The notes beneath the pieces were generated by a model. The model was not told where the DNA came from. It worked only from the letters and a program-made list of their open reading frames with translations, and did not search any database. From contig NZ_JBHRSA010000004.1 in the NCBI RefSeq assembly GCF_042643145.1, positions 124,001 to 188,000 of the forward strand: a DNA stretch of 64,000 nucleotides, in the 5' to 3' direction. A program made the position numbers and the translations under genes. This document shows positions 8,613 through 17,891 of this stretch, one piece after another; within the stretch, counting starts at the first letter, position 1; each line of letters begins with the position of its first letter. This stretch comes from Virgibacillus_O xinjiangensis. Its GTDB lineage: Bacteria; Bacillota; Bacilli; Bacillales; Amphibacillaceae.

Positions 8613-8641
8613 ATCATACCACACTTTTTAGGAACTGGAAA
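8613..8641 (-). promoter_or_regulatory. Candidate promoter of the riboswitch transcript
   Basis: On the minus strand TTTCCA, 17 bases, then TATGAT. It sits between the resE stop codon and the aptamer, which would make the B12 pair independent of resDE. The -35 match is modest. Confidence 0.4.
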
Positions 8642-8646
8642 GATGA

Positions 8647-10407
8647 TTATGCCAGAGGAAGAGTGAAACTGAATGTAGTTCCCTGGCTTTCGATACTTTG
8701 GACTTTAATTGTCCCATTGTGCGCCTCCACAATATTCTTGGCAATTGCCAGGCCAAGCCCGGTCCCTTTCTTCTCTTTATTCCTTGTCCTTGACTTGTCT
8801 GCTTTATAAAAGCGTTCGAAAACAAAAGGAAGATCTTGTTCAGGTATGCCGCTTCCATTGTCTTCCACTTCTGCATAGAGAGCATCTTCCCCGCATTCCA
8901 CATAAACTTTGACGAAGCCATTCTCCCGTGTATGACGAATAGCATTGTCAATGAGGTTCGTAAATACCTGTTCAATACGGTCAGGGTCAAACATGATATG
9001 AGAATGACGGAGATTTTTTTCCAATCGCAAATCAATATGATTCTCTTCTGCCAGACCGTTGAATTTTTTGATGATACGTTCGGTATAGTCCTCTATGTTC
9101 ACCTGGGTTTTATTCAATTCAATATGCCCTGACTCCATCCTTGCTAAATCAAGCAATTCATTAACAAGCCTGCCCATCCGCAAAGATTCTTCGTGTATAA
9201 TCTGTGCCAGTTCATTTTTCTCATCTTTTGTTTCGGCAACCCCATCGACAATCGCTTCACTGTATCCCTGCAATAGGGAAATAGGGGTGCGGAGTTCATG
9301 GGATACATTGGCAATGAAATCTTTCCGTAATTTGTCGGAACGTCTTTCATCTGTCATATCCCTGATGACTGCGACGGCACCCCGGACATCCGCCTGATCG
9401 TACAAGGGGGTCATCAACATAACCCAGTTTCTACCCTGCAGGCTCATTTCATAAAGTTTCTCTCTCTCTCCTTGAATTACTTCCTGAAGGATTTCATGCA
9501 GTTCATCCGGCAGCCTTCCATTTCCTTCCTCCAGGTTAATCCCATTTTCAAAATACCAGTCTTCCAGGAACATTTCAGCGGGAGGATTGATGACAATCAT
9601 TTCTCCCTTTCGGTTGAGCGTAATGACCCCATCTGCCATAGAACTTACAATGCTTGAAAATTGCTCTTTTTCCTGTCTGAGGGCATTAATATGAAATTTG
9701 AGCTGTCTCCCCATCCGGTTGAAAGCAATGGCTAGTTCTCCGATTTCATCATGAGTCAGAATAGGAACCTTTGTGTTGAATTCTCCTCTGGTCAAGTCAA
9801 ATGCTGCTTCCCTCATTTTTATAAGCGGAGAGGTAATCCGTGAAGACAGAAATACAGCAAAAATAATAGTCAGTATAATGGCGATCCCTGCTGCCAGAAA
9901 GATAATCTGCGTGGTTTCTTTTTTGGTTTGCTCAATAACATCCAATGATTGATAGACATATACACCAGCCTCGCTGGCAGATACAGGAGCTCCTGCTATC
10001 ATCGCTTCTATCCCGCTTCCAGGCAAAATCATCTGTTGTTTTACTTCTTGATCGCCTGCAGTAACTTTGGAAAGTTCAGGGACTTCCTCGAACCAGGATT
10101 GTTGGAATTCAGCTAAGTTTTCATTGGAACTATCCGATACCCATATTTCACCATCTGCGAAAATAATGGCGATACGGGTATCCAAATCTGCAATACGCTC
10201 TGTTGTTTCCTTAACCAGCGATTTATCAGGATACTGTTCCACAAGAACGGCAACTTTATCTGCCGTCTGCATCATGGCCTTCTCAGCCTCCTGGATATGA
10301 AAGTTCTCAAAAAACTGGAGAAGCAGTATAGTTAATATAAATAACACAAAGGAAACTAACAGCAGAATAGTCGCCGCTAGTTTACCTACGACACTACGCC
10401 AGAACAT
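8647..10407 (-). CDS. resE: Sensor histidine kinase ResE
   Basis: A 586-residue membrane kinase that phosphorylates ResD in response to low oxygen or nitric oxide. Domains: membrane span 9-30, extracytoplasmic region 31-165, second span about 168-187, HAMP about 188-240, PAS about 250-350, HisKA with phospho-His370 in ANVSHELRTP, then a GHKL ATPase (N-box NLIDNAIRHT near 484-493, G boxes near the end). Its ATG overlaps the resD stop (ATGA), so the two are coupled. The stop is followed at once by the B12 riboswitch unit. Confidence 0.93.
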   Translation of the reverse strand: MFWRSVVGKLAATILLLVSFVLFILTILLLQFFENFHIQEAEKAMMQTADKVAVLVEQYPDKSLVKETTERIADLDTRIAIIFADGEIWVSDSSNENLAEFQQSWFEEVPELSKVTAGDQEVKQQMILPGSGIEAMIAGAPVSASEAGVYVYQSLDVIEQTKKETTQIIFLAAGIAIILTIIFAVFLSSRITSPLIKMREAAFDLTRGEFNTKVPILTHDEIGELAIAFNRMGRQLKFHINALRQEKEQFSSIVSSMADGVITLNRKGEMIVINPPAEMFLEDWYFENGINLEEGNGRLPDELHEILQEVIQGEREKLYEMSLQGRNWVMLMTPLYDQADVRGAVAVIRDMTDERRSDKLRKDFIANVSHELRTPISLLQGYSEAIVDGVAETKDEKNELAQIIHEESLRMGRLVNELLDLARMESGHIELNKTQVNIEDYTERIIKKFNGLAEENHIDLRLEKNLRHSHIMFDPDRIEQVFTNLIDNAIRHTRENGFVKVYVECGEDALYAEVEDNGSGIPEQDLPFVFERFYKADKSRTRNKEKKGTGLGLAIAKNIVEAHNGTIKVQSIESQGTTFSFTLPLA

Positions 10408-11123
10408 CAGGCATCCTCTACCTCAAATTTATATCCGACACCCCAGACGGTAACAATCATCTTTGCTGCGTCCTGAGATACATTGTTCAACTTTTCACGC
10501 AGTCGCTTAACATGAGTATCTACGGTTCGCAGATCACCGAAGAATTCATATTCCCACACTTCTTTCAGCAGCTGTTCGCGGTTGAAAACTTTATCTGGAG
10601 ATTTTGCCAGGAAGCAAAGCAGTTCATATTCTTTTGGGGTAAGTGTAACCTCCTTGTCATCAGCTGTCACTCGGTGTGCATCATGGTCAATGGTCAAATG
10701 AGGGAACACCAAAACATTTTTCGAAGTTGCTTCCTGCTGCTGAAAGTCGATAGCAGATACACGGCGGAGTAATGCCTTTACCCGCAGAACCACTTCTCTT
10801 GGGCTGAATGGCTTCACCACATAATCGTCAGCACCTGCTTCAAAACCCTGTACCCTGTTCGCTTCTTCGCCCTTAGCGGTCAACATTATAATCGGTGTGG
10901 TTTTTTCTTTACGAAGCTCTTCACTAAACTCTATACCATCCATTTCTGGCATCATAATATCGAGTAAAATAACATCATAATGGTTATTCAAGGCCTTTTC
11001 TAATGCTTCTGAACCATTCTCCGCTTCATCCACTTCGTAACTTTCTCTCTCTAAATACATACGGGTGAGCCGGCGAATTCGTTCTTCATCATCGACAACA
11101 AGTATACTGGCATTCTTATCCAT
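10407..11123 (-). CDS. resD: Response regulator ResD (OmpR/PhoB type)
   Basis: A 238-residue regulator that controls aerobic/anaerobic respiration genes and cytochrome biogenesis. The receiver domain (about 6-120) has Asp11/Asp12, phospho-acceptor Asp55 in LLDIMMP, and Lys104. The C-terminal winged helix (about 140-233) ends RTVDTHVKRLREKL..VWGVGYKF. AAGGGGGA precedes the ATG. It follows resABC on the minus strand after a terminator-like hairpin, so it probably has its own promoter plus read-through, as in B. subtilis. Confidence 0.95.
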   Translation of the reverse strand: MDKNASILVVDDEERIRRLTRMYLERESYEVDEAENGSEALEKALNNHYDVILLDIMMPEMDGIEFSEELRKEKTTPIIMLTAKGEEANRVQGFEAGADDYVVKPFSPREVVLRVKALLRRVSAIDFQQQEATSKNVLVFPHLTIDHDAHRVTADDKEVTLTPKEYELLCFLAKSPDKVFNREQLLKEVWEYEFFGDLRTVDTHVKRLREKLNNVSQDAAKMIVTVWGVGYKFEVEDA

Positions 11124-11190
11124 CTTACTTCCCCCTTCTTTCGCTTATATTATGAGTATAAACCAACCTTTTGAAAATGTATAAGAAAAG

Positions 11191-11223
11191 AAGACACCGT
11201 GTAAAGATTTACACTGGTGTCTT
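11191..11223 (-). terminator. Hairpin between resC and resD
   Basis: An inverted repeat (aagacaccgtgt / acactggtgtctt) downstream of resC, of the kind that partly ends the resABC transcript before resDE. The T run is short on the minus strand (CTTTTCTTAT). Confidence 0.55.
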
Positions 11224-11230
11224 GAAAGTC

Positions 11231-12418
11231 TTATGCATAAGAATGAAGTCCTGCCAAAACAAGGTTCACTACAATCAAGTTAAACATGATGATGGCAAAC
11301 CCTCCGACAGCCAGCCATGCAGATTTCTCACCATGCCAGCCTCTGGAAAGTCTCAAATGCAGATAGGCCGCGTAAAAGAACCATGTAATCAGAGCCCATA
11401 CTTCCTTAGGATCCCATCCCCAGAAACGGTCCCACGCGATTTGTGCCCAGATAGCTGCAAAGATAAGCCCTCCAAGGGTGAAAAGCGGAAATCCGATGGC
11501 AACCGCACGATAGTTGATTTCATCCAGCAGGTCAGGTTTTACATTTTTTAGATAGGGTTGGATGAACGCTCCAATTCTCTTGCGGAGTGCCAACCGTACC
11601 AATAGATAAATGACTGTACCTGTAAAGATGGACCAGATTACTGTATTGAACTTTCTACCTGCATCAGCGCCATGCATCCAGCCAGGTGCATCGAACCATG
11701 GCTGCATGACGTCTTCGGTAACAAGCGTGCCTTCGTTAGGTGCTGCAATTGCCGGCAAATGGTACTCCGTTGTGACGGCAGCTCCTTGTTCTGTATATTC
11801 AAAGGTTGCATTGTAGTTCATCATATTGAATGTTGTCGTGATCACAATAAAACCGATAAACAAAAACAACGTATAGAGGACGACTTCCAGCCATATGTTC
11901 CGCTTGTTTCTTACTGTCTGATCAATTTGGCGGATCAGATAGATCAGCCCTGCGACAAAACTGATGGAAAGTATCCCTTGCGCCAGTGATACAGTCGTTA
12001 CATGGATATACAACCAATGACTTTGCAAGGACGGTACCAAGGGAGCTATCTCCGTAGGGAACATACTGGCATAGGCTATAATAATCATCGCAACAGGCAG
12101 GGCAAAGAGGCCCAGCACTGTCACCTTATAGATAAAATAGAGGACAATGAATCCCAGCACAAGACACATCCCCAAAAACGTCATGAATTCGAACATGTTG
12201 CTTACAGGAGCATGTCCGCTTGCCATCCATCTTGTTATAAAATAGACAATTTGAGCGGCAAAACCGATCAATGTAAGGGTGATGCCGATTCCGCCTGCTT
12301 TTCCTTTTGATGATTCGGACCTTTTATCCCTGATAGTGAACCCGAAGAAAAAGGTGGCAACCAAGTAAAGGATGAACGCCGTATAAAGCATGGTGCTACT
12401 TATTTCAATCAAACTCAT
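11231..12418 (-). CDS. resC: Cytochrome c biogenesis protein ResC (CcsA family)
   Basis: A 395-residue polytopic membrane protein of the CcsA/ResC family, which with ResB moves haem across the membrane and attaches it to apocytochrome c. About eight to ten spans are visible. The tryptophan-rich haem-handling signature WGWDPKEVWALITW is near residues 330-343. Conserved histidines in spans (for example near SHWLYIHV) fit haem ligation. It lies between resB and resD in the standard resABCDE order. Confidence 0.93.
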   Translation of the reverse strand: MSLIEISSTMLYTAFILYLVATFFFGFTIRDKRSESSKGKAGGIGITLTLIGFAAQIVYFITRWMASGHAPVSNMFEFMTFLGMCLVLGFIVLYFIYKVTVLGLFALPVAMIIIAYASMFPTEIAPLVPSLQSHWLYIHVTTVSLAQGILSISFVAGLIYLIRQIDQTVRNKRNIWLEVVLYTLFLFIGFIVITTTFNMMNYNATFEYTEQGAAVTTEYHLPAIAAPNEGTLVTEDVMQPWFDAPGWMHGADAGRKFNTVIWSIFTGTVIYLLVRLALRKRIGAFIQPYLKNVKPDLLDEINYRAVAIGFPLFTLGGLIFAAIWAQIAWDRFWGWDPKEVWALITWFFYAAYLHLRLSRGWHGEKSAWLAVGGFAIIMFNLIVVNLVLAGLHSYA

Positions 12419-12465
12419 AACTTACCCTCCATAATATTAGATGAAACAGACTGGATGGGAATCTG

Positions 12466-14112
12466 TCATTTCTCCTCGTCCAATTCCTGTTGATCTTTCA
12501 CCATATTTATATTTGTCCCATCAATTGCTTTTTCAATGTCTTTCTGAACACCAAACCAGTTTTTATTGGTATGGGCAGCCATCAGGACACCATTGTCCTT
12601 GGGATGAAGCCATATTCTCCTATGATGCCAATACATTCCCTGGATCACACCTATCATAAATATAGTTGCTCCCAATCCGAACAACGGGAGGGTATGGTCC
12701 ACTCTGACAGTCAAACCGCTGACATTCCGCGTCTGTACATCCGTGATACCGATATTGTAATCATTTTCACCGGTAGCATCCAAATTGCGCCCAATCCCTA
12801 AAAAGCTAACTTCTGGCTCTTCTTCACCTGGTGGGTGGACAATCATCACAAATGCCGGATTTCGAGGGTAGTTGGTCTCTGAAGCCGGTTCCCCTTCTTC
12901 ATCCAAGTAGTAGTCAGGGAAGTACTCTGCAATCTCTACACGGAATCCGTTTGCTAATTCATACTGCATGTCAGGAGAAGTCAAATCCACGGTGAATTCA
13001 GCAATCGCTTCTTCTTCTGGATCATCCATCTCGTGGATTTTGAAACTCATACGATGGAATTCATTTGTCTGGTATCCTGCTTGGTATAAAGAATATTCAT
13101 CAAATTTCGCAGGGTGGTTCATGCGAATTTCCTCTTCCAACACAGGCTCCAGTTCAGGTTCCCCACCTGGCACAGAGGATTCTTTAGCTTGATAGATCAC
13201 TACGTTGGTCTGAAAATTGCTGAATACTTCTCCTTGCTCGGCTATCGCCTCGCGAAAACGTTCATCATCAGCATCATGTGTCTCTAGAACGAAGTCCTTA
13301 TTTTCAATATAGTACTCACTATTAGTGCCGGGAAGGACAGTGGTCTCCCCTTCTCTTACCCATACATATTCATCCAGGTAGAGCACATCGGAGAAACGGA
13401 GAATGGCAGCAATCAGAATGATAATCAGGCCAATATGATTGACATATGGTCCCCACCTGGAGAAACGGTTTTTCTCGGCAAGAATATGTCCATCTTCATC
13501 ACGCACGCGGTATCGCTGATTTTTTAGACGGTCTTTCACTGTTTGCAATTCATCTTTGGATACATCAGATGATTCACTATACAGGCGCTGACGGCTGATA
13601 AATGTTTCATGCCGTTTCGCTTTTTGTATCTTCAAGGCTTTGTACAGCGGAACAACTCTGTCAATGCTGCATATGACAAGAGATATACCAATTAATGCAA
13701 TCAATAGCATGTACCACCAAGAACTGTACAAATTATGTAAACCTAATTGGTAATAGATTAATCCGAAGATCCCATAGCGGTCCTCATAGAATACAGAAGG
13801 ATCCCTGTTTTCTGCATCGGCGGGAATATACATCTCTTGGGGAAAGATGGAACCGACTGCAGAAGCAATAAGCGTAATGACAATCAGCCAAACTCCCACC
13901 TTTACAGATGAAAAGAAACTCCATATTTTATCAATGATTGATTTGTTATAGGTTTGTGACCTGCGGGCGCTCCCATCATATCGCATGTTGAGGAGCTTCT
14001 TGTCGTTATTACCGTCTATATGCTGGTTTTTCTCAATTGGTTTCCCGCAGGCTTCACAAAGCACCGTTCCCTCCGGGTTCACGTGCCCACACTCACATTT
14101 GATTTTATTCAT
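12466..14112 (-). CDS. resB: Cytochrome c biogenesis protein ResB
   Basis: A 548-residue partner of ResC in cytochrome c synthesis. The N-terminus has a small zinc-ribbon-like knuckle (KCECGHVNP then LCEACGKP), as in B. subtilis ResB. It is followed by three membrane spans near 65-85, 120-140 and 220-240, a large extracytoplasmic domain, and a last span near 490-510 with GVIQGMYWHHRRIW. The ATG at 14112 with GAGAGGGA upstream is chosen over a TTG at 14127. The stop is about 50 bases before resC, and resA is 26 bases upstream. Confidence 0.92.
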   Translation of the reverse strand: MNKIKCECGHVNPEGTVLCEACGKPIEKNQHIDGNNDKKLLNMRYDGSARRSQTYNKSIIDKIWSFFSSVKVGVWLIVITLIASAVGSIFPQEMYIPADAENRDPSVFYEDRYGIFGLIYYQLGLHNLYSSWWYMLLIALIGISLVICSIDRVVPLYKALKIQKAKRHETFISRQRLYSESSDVSKDELQTVKDRLKNQRYRVRDEDGHILAEKNRFSRWGPYVNHIGLIIILIAAILRFSDVLYLDEYVWVREGETTVLPGTNSEYYIENKDFVLETHDADDERFREAIAEQGEVFSNFQTNVVIYQAKESSVPGGEPELEPVLEEEIRMNHPAKFDEYSLYQAGYQTNEFHRMSFKIHEMDDPEEEAIAEFTVDLTSPDMQYELANGFRVEIAEYFPDYYLDEEGEPASETNYPRNPAFVMIVHPPGEEEPEVSFLGIGRNLDATGENDYNIGITDVQTRNVSGLTVRVDHTLPLFGLGATIFMIGVIQGMYWHHRRIWLHPKDNGVLMAAHTNKNWFGVQKDIEKAIDGTNINMVKDQQELDEEK

Positions 14113-14138
14113 TCCAATCCCTCTCAATTATGGCTTGT

Positions 14139-14714
14139 TCATGTCTGTGGTTGGATATTCTGCAAATGGCCTTCAATAGTTTCTAGTGTCAATCCACCCT
14201 CGACCACATTCTCTATCTCCCCGTCAGGATTTATGAAGAATGTTGTCGGCAATGGTCCGACTTTATACAAGTCCATCACTTCTCCAGTAGTATCATGGGG
14301 TACAGGGAATGTAAGTCCATATTTGTCAATAAAGCGATGGACGACCAATTCCGTTGCATCCAGACTCACCGCAACTATTTCCACACCTTTTTCCTTGTAT
14401 TCGGGATATAATTGTTCCATATATGGCATCTCTTCTTTACACGGCGGACACCATGTACCCCAGAAGTTCAACATGACTCCTTTGCCCTCCAGTTCACTTA
14501 ACTGGATGGTCTCCATTTCATTGTTCTCATTGATCTGTTTCAGTTGAAAATCAGGTGCCATGTCCCCCTCCCCGTAAACAGTGTTGTCATTGGTGACATT
14601 GGAAACAAGGGCATATACGACAGCAGCCAGTAACACACCAATAATTGCTGTTCTGAAAATCAGCCGCTTCTTTTTCTTATTGCTTTTTTTATTTCTGGCT
14701 TCTTCGACGCTCAT
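14139..14714 (-). CDS. resA: Membrane-anchored thiol-disulfide oxidoreductase ResA
   Basis: A 191-residue thioredoxin-fold protein that keeps the haem-binding cysteines of apocytochrome c reduced on the outer face of the membrane. An uncleaved N-terminal anchor (about 18-40) is followed by the fold with active site WCPPC (Cys89, Cys92). B. subtilis ResA has CEPC, so the residue between the cysteines differs here. The ATG at 14714 has GGGGAG ten bases ahead; an earlier ATG at 14732 lacks a good site. First gene of resABC. Confidence 0.92.
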   Translation of the reverse strand: MSVEEARNKKSNKKKKRLIFRTAIIGVLLAAVVYALVSNVTNDNTVYGEGDMAPDFQLKQINENNEMETIQLSELEGKGVMLNFWGTWCPPCKEEMPYMEQLYPEYKEKGVEIVAVSLDATELVVHRFIDKYGLTFPVPHDTTGEVMDLYKVGPLPTTFFINPDGEIENVVEGGLTLETIEGHLQNIQPQT

Positions 14715-14767
14715 ATAGCAATCACTCCCCATTGAAGTATATCATCAAATAAAAGAACAGAATTTGA

Positions 14768-15511
14768 CTATTTTTCAACATTCTTTATGGCAAGATTCCT
14801 CATTTGTTTCACTTCTTTAGGGTTCAAGGGGCGATAACCACCAGGCTGAAGGCCATCCAGCGTGAGCACTCCATATCTCTCTCGTTTCAGCTTTTGTACC
14901 GGGTAGCCCAAGACATCCATCATTCTCCTGACATGCCTGTTCTTCCCTTCATTCAATGTCAGTTCAAGGAGCATCGAATTCTTTTTCCTGTCCACGGTGA
15001 GGATTTTATACCTTAATGCCTTAAGCGTTTCATTTTCCGATCTGATTCCCTGTTTCAGTTTGGCAAGTTCTTTCTTATCAGGTATCCCTTCCAACTTTGC
15101 AACATATACTTTCTCTACACCGTATCTAGGATGCATCAATTTATTGGCAAAGTCCCCATCATTGGTCAACAGGAGAATCCCTGATGTATCGTAATCTAAT
15201 CGTCCTACAGGATAAACGCGTTCTTCTATCTCGCCGATTAAATCGGTAACCACTTTTCTGCCCTTATCATCTTGAAGGCTGGAAATCACTCCGCGTGGCT
15301 TATAAAGAAGATAGTAAACCGGTTCTTCTTTTTCTAGCGGGACACCATCCACTTCAATACTGTCACTTGAAGACACCTTTACACCTAATTGATCGACCAC
15401 TTTATCATTGACTTTTACTTTTCCATCAGCAATCAGCTTCTCGGCTTTTCTTCTGGAAGTCACACCACTTTGCGCGATTACTTTCTGAAGCCTGTCCAAT
15501 TTATCGCTCAT
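14768..15511 (-). CDS. rluB: 23S rRNA pseudouridine synthase RluB
   Basis: A 247-residue RsuA/RluB-family enzyme that makes a pseudouridine in the 23S rRNA (position 2605 in E. coli numbering for the family). An S4 RNA-binding domain covers about 3-60 (LDRLQKVIAQSGVTSRRKAE). The catalytic domain has Asp106 in GRLDYDTSG and the NRHVRRMM motif. The ATG at 15511 follows TTGGATGATAGA, and a start 30 bases earlier is less likely. It sits between spmB and resA, as ypuL does in Bacillus. Confidence 0.92.
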   Translation of the reverse strand: MSDKLDRLQKVIAQSGVTSRRKAEKLIADGKVKVNDKVVDQLGVKVSSSDSIEVDGVPLEKEEPVYYLLYKPRGVISSLQDDKGRKVVTDLIGEIEERVYPVGRLDYDTSGILLLTNDGDFANKLMHPRYGVEKVYVAKLEGIPDKKELAKLKQGIRSENETLKALRYKILTVDRKKNSMLLELTLNEGKNRHVRRMMDVLGYPVQKLKRERYGVLTLDGLQPGGYRPLNPKEVKQMRNLAIKNVEK

Positions 15512-15584
15512 TCTATCATCCAATCTGAAAAATATTTTCATCCATAATAATAGCGCTAACTATAAGTTAACGCTACTAAACAGT

Positions 15585-16115
15585 TTAACCGAATACGAGG
15601 GTTACGATTATTATCGATGCAATTATACCAATAACATCTGCTATGAGTCCAACTTTCAATGCATAACTCATCTTCTTGATACCCACAGCTCCAAAGTAAA
15701 CGGTTAGAATATATAGGGTCGTATCTGTGCTCCCCTGCATGGTCGATGCGAGTCTTCCAATAAATGAATCTGGTCCATGGCTGCTGATCAATTCTGTCGT
15801 CATCCCCAAAGCAGCTGTGCCGGAGATCGGGCGGACAAGAGCAAGAGGGATGATATCAGGCGGTATACCTACCGCTATCAGCATAGGGGAAATCAGGTTA
15901 ATGAAAGCTTCCAATGCACCAGAGCTTCGTAGAATAGAAATAGAAACAATCATTCCCACTAAAAAAGGGAGTAAGGAAAACGCCATTTTAACACCTTCCT
16001 TCCCCCCCTCCACAAATGTTTCATAAGTCGGCACCTTTTTCCATGTAGCAACTGAAAGGACTAGCAGTATAAAGCATGGTATGAACCATGTACTGATAAC
16101 TGTGATTGCTCCCAT
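15585..16115 (-). CDS. spmB: Spore maturation protein SpmB
   Basis: A 176-residue membrane protein needed, with SpmA, for full core dehydration and heat resistance of spores. It has a nucleoside-transporter gate-like fold with several spans, including VGMIVSISILRSSGALEAF and LVRPISGTAALGM. The start at 16115 has GGAGGAATTGAC and lies one base after the spmA stop. The order dacB-spmA-spmB is that of the known mother-cell operon. The transported substrate, if any, is unknown. Confidence 0.92.
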   Translation of the reverse strand: MGAITVISTWFIPCFILLVLSVATWKKVPTYETFVEGGKEGVKMAFSLLPFLVGMIVSISILRSSGALEAFINLISPMLIAVGIPPDIIPLALVRPISGTAALGMTTELISSHGPDSFIGRLASTMQGSTDTTLYILTVYFGAVGIKKMSYALKVGLIADVIGIIASIIIVTLVFG

Positions 16116-16116
16116 G

Positions 16117-16701
16117 TCAATTCCTCCGGATACTCTTATAATAATAGAATCTGTCCACCAGTACGGCACTGATGGATGAGACGAGGGTGGAAAGAATCGT
16201 TGTTCCTACGATTTCTGTTGGTGAGACGGAATCATATTGCATACGAATGGCTATCACGGTTGTCGGTATGATGGTCAGACTGGAAGTATTTAGAGCTAAA
16301 AAAGTAATCATGGAACGCGAAGCAGTTTCATCACCGCTCAGCTGCTTCATCTGCTCCATAGCTTTTATCCCCATCGGTGTAGCTGCATTTCCAAGTCCGA
16401 ATACATTGGCAGCCATGTTGGACAATATATATCCCATTGCCGGATGATCAGGTGGAATATCAGGGAATAGCCTCCTGACAAGCGGTCGAAGAAGTTTGGT
16501 AAGCCCTCGAAGGATTCCTGCCTTTTCGGCTACTCTCATTAGTCCGAGCCAGAAGACGAGCACACTTATTAATCCAATTGACAGTGTCACGGCCTCAGAG
16601 GCCCCTTCAAACACGGCTTCATTCACTTGTTCCATTGTGCCATTTATCATGGCGTACAAAATTCCAATCACTGCCATCAATGCCCAGATTATATTGACCA
16701 T
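16117..16701 (-). CDS. spmA: Spore maturation protein SpmA
   Basis: A 194-residue polytopic membrane protein, partner of SpmB. The sequence begins MVNIIWALMAVIGILYA and includes the gate-type motif SNMAANVFGLGNAATP. The true start is the ATG at 16701, preceded by AGGAGGCC, which overlaps the end of dacB; a longer open frame upstream has no ribosome site. Transcription is expected in the mother cell from a promoter before dacB. Confidence 0.92.
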   Translation of the reverse strand: MVNIIWALMAVIGILYAMINGTMEQVNEAVFEGASEAVTLSIGLISVLVFWLGLMRVAEKAGILRGLTKLLRPLVRRLFPDIPPDHPAMGYILSNMAANVFGLGNAATPMGIKAMEQMKQLSGDETASRSMITFLALNTSSLTIIPTTVIAIRMQYDSVSPTEIVGTTILSTLVSSISAVLVDRFYYYKSIRRN

Positions 16702-16702
16702 C

Positions 16703-17800
16703 CTATTGGCCTCCTGTAATCTGTCTATATACGGATAGGACTTCCTGTGCGAAGTTCTCCGATCTTGTGATTTGTTCGGCGTATATTCCCCTTTCTGCAA
16801 TAGGTTCGCCATTCAGATGATAAATCGTCTTGCCAATCTTTCCGCTCTCTTTGCCGGGCTGTTCGTCAAGCAAGTACGTCTGCTTGTCCAGCTGCTCTAA
16901 TTCTCCATCAGCAAGCGGATAGATCAACTCCTCTTGGATATATCCAGAATGTAATTCTCCTGAGTTGCTAAGGCGGTATAAATCCTGTCCCTCTTGCAAT
17001 ATTTTTTCCAGTTCATAATGTTCAAAGCCCCATTCATATAAACCGATATGATCATTCCAATCATCAGGAGCATTCAATGTTACAGCGATAAGGGTCATGC
17101 CATCCTTTTCTGCAGATGATACCAACGTTCTTCCGGCCTTTTTGGTAAATCCTGTTTTTCCACCGGTTGTATTTTCATATAATTGCGTCAACAATTTATT
17201 TTTGTTTTTCCAGCTGTATGAACGTTTTTCCGATAGGTAGGAAGTCGCACCCGTTATCTCCTTGAAAGCAGGATGACCCATGGCATATCTCATCAGCAGC
17301 GCCATGTCGAAGGCGGTTGAATAGTGGTTGTCTGCATTCAAGCCGTGTGGGTTTGCAAAACTGCTGTTTGTCATTCCAAGCCACTCAGCTTTCTCATTCA
17401 TCAAATGAACAAACCCTTCTTCACTACCCCCTATATGCTCAGCGATTGCGACTGCTGCATCATTGCCTGAGCGCAGCATCAGTCCATAAACAAGATCTTC
17501 TATACGCATTTTCTCCCCTTCCTCAAGATAGATCGAAGACCCTTCTGTGTAGACAGCCTTCCTGCTTATGGTAGCTGTTTCATTCATTTTTCCGGATTCA
17601 ACAGCAATGATCGCTGTCATGATTTTCGTTATGCTTGCAATCAATTCCTTTTCATGTGCTTGTTTTTCATAAAGCACCCTGCCTGTCGACTGTTCGATGA
17701 GCACAGCATTGTTGGCAGATACGGAGGGTGCTGCTTGTCCGTATGTAGGGTGAATTAAAAAACAACATAGGATACATAGTAGTGCTATTATTCGTTTCAT
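16703..17800 (-). CDS. dacB: Sporulation D-alanyl-D-alanine carboxypeptidase DacB (PBP5*)
   Basis: A 365-residue exported penicillin-binding protein that trims pentapeptides during cortex synthesis. A signal peptide (about 1-23) is followed by the SxxK motif SITK (Ser56-Lys59), SGN at 111-113 and KTG at 215-217, then a C-terminal beta domain. GGGAGG lies nine bases before the ATG. Position before spmA and spmB identifies it as DacB rather than DacA or DacF; a dacF gene is found separately at 27.7 kb. Confidence 0.92.
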   Translation of the reverse strand: MKRIIALLCILCCFLIHPTYGQAAPSVSANNAVLIEQSTGRVLYEKQAHEKELIASITKIMTAIIAVESGKMNETATISRKAVYTEGSSIYLEEGEKMRIEDLVYGLMLRSGNDAAVAIAEHIGGSEEGFVHLMNEKAEWLGMTNSSFANPHGLNADNHYSTAFDMALLMRYAMGHPAFKEITGATSYLSEKRSYSWKNKNKLLTQLYENTTGGKTGFTKKAGRTLVSSAEKDGMTLIAVTLNAPDDWNDHIGLYEWGFEHYELEKILQEGQDLYRLSNSGELHSGYIQEELIYPLADGELEQLDKQTYLLDEQPGKESGKIGKTIYHLNGEPIAERGIYAEQITRSENFAQEVLSVYRQITGGQ

Positions 17801-17834
17801 AGCATGCTTCCTCCCGCAGATAATCTATCTCTAA

Positions 17835-17862
17835 AACATATGCGCCAAATAAATGGTTATGC
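17835..17862 (-). promoter_or_regulatory. Candidate sigma-E promoter of dacB-spmA-spmB
   Basis: On the minus strand GCATAAC, 13 bases, then CATATGTT, resembling the sigma-E pattern (ATA-rich -35, CATAC-like -10). It lies 35 bases ahead of dacB, which is sigma-E dependent in B. subtilis. Confidence 0.3.
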
Positions 17863-17891
17863 CTTTGAACAATCTGCAGGAGGATTATGAA

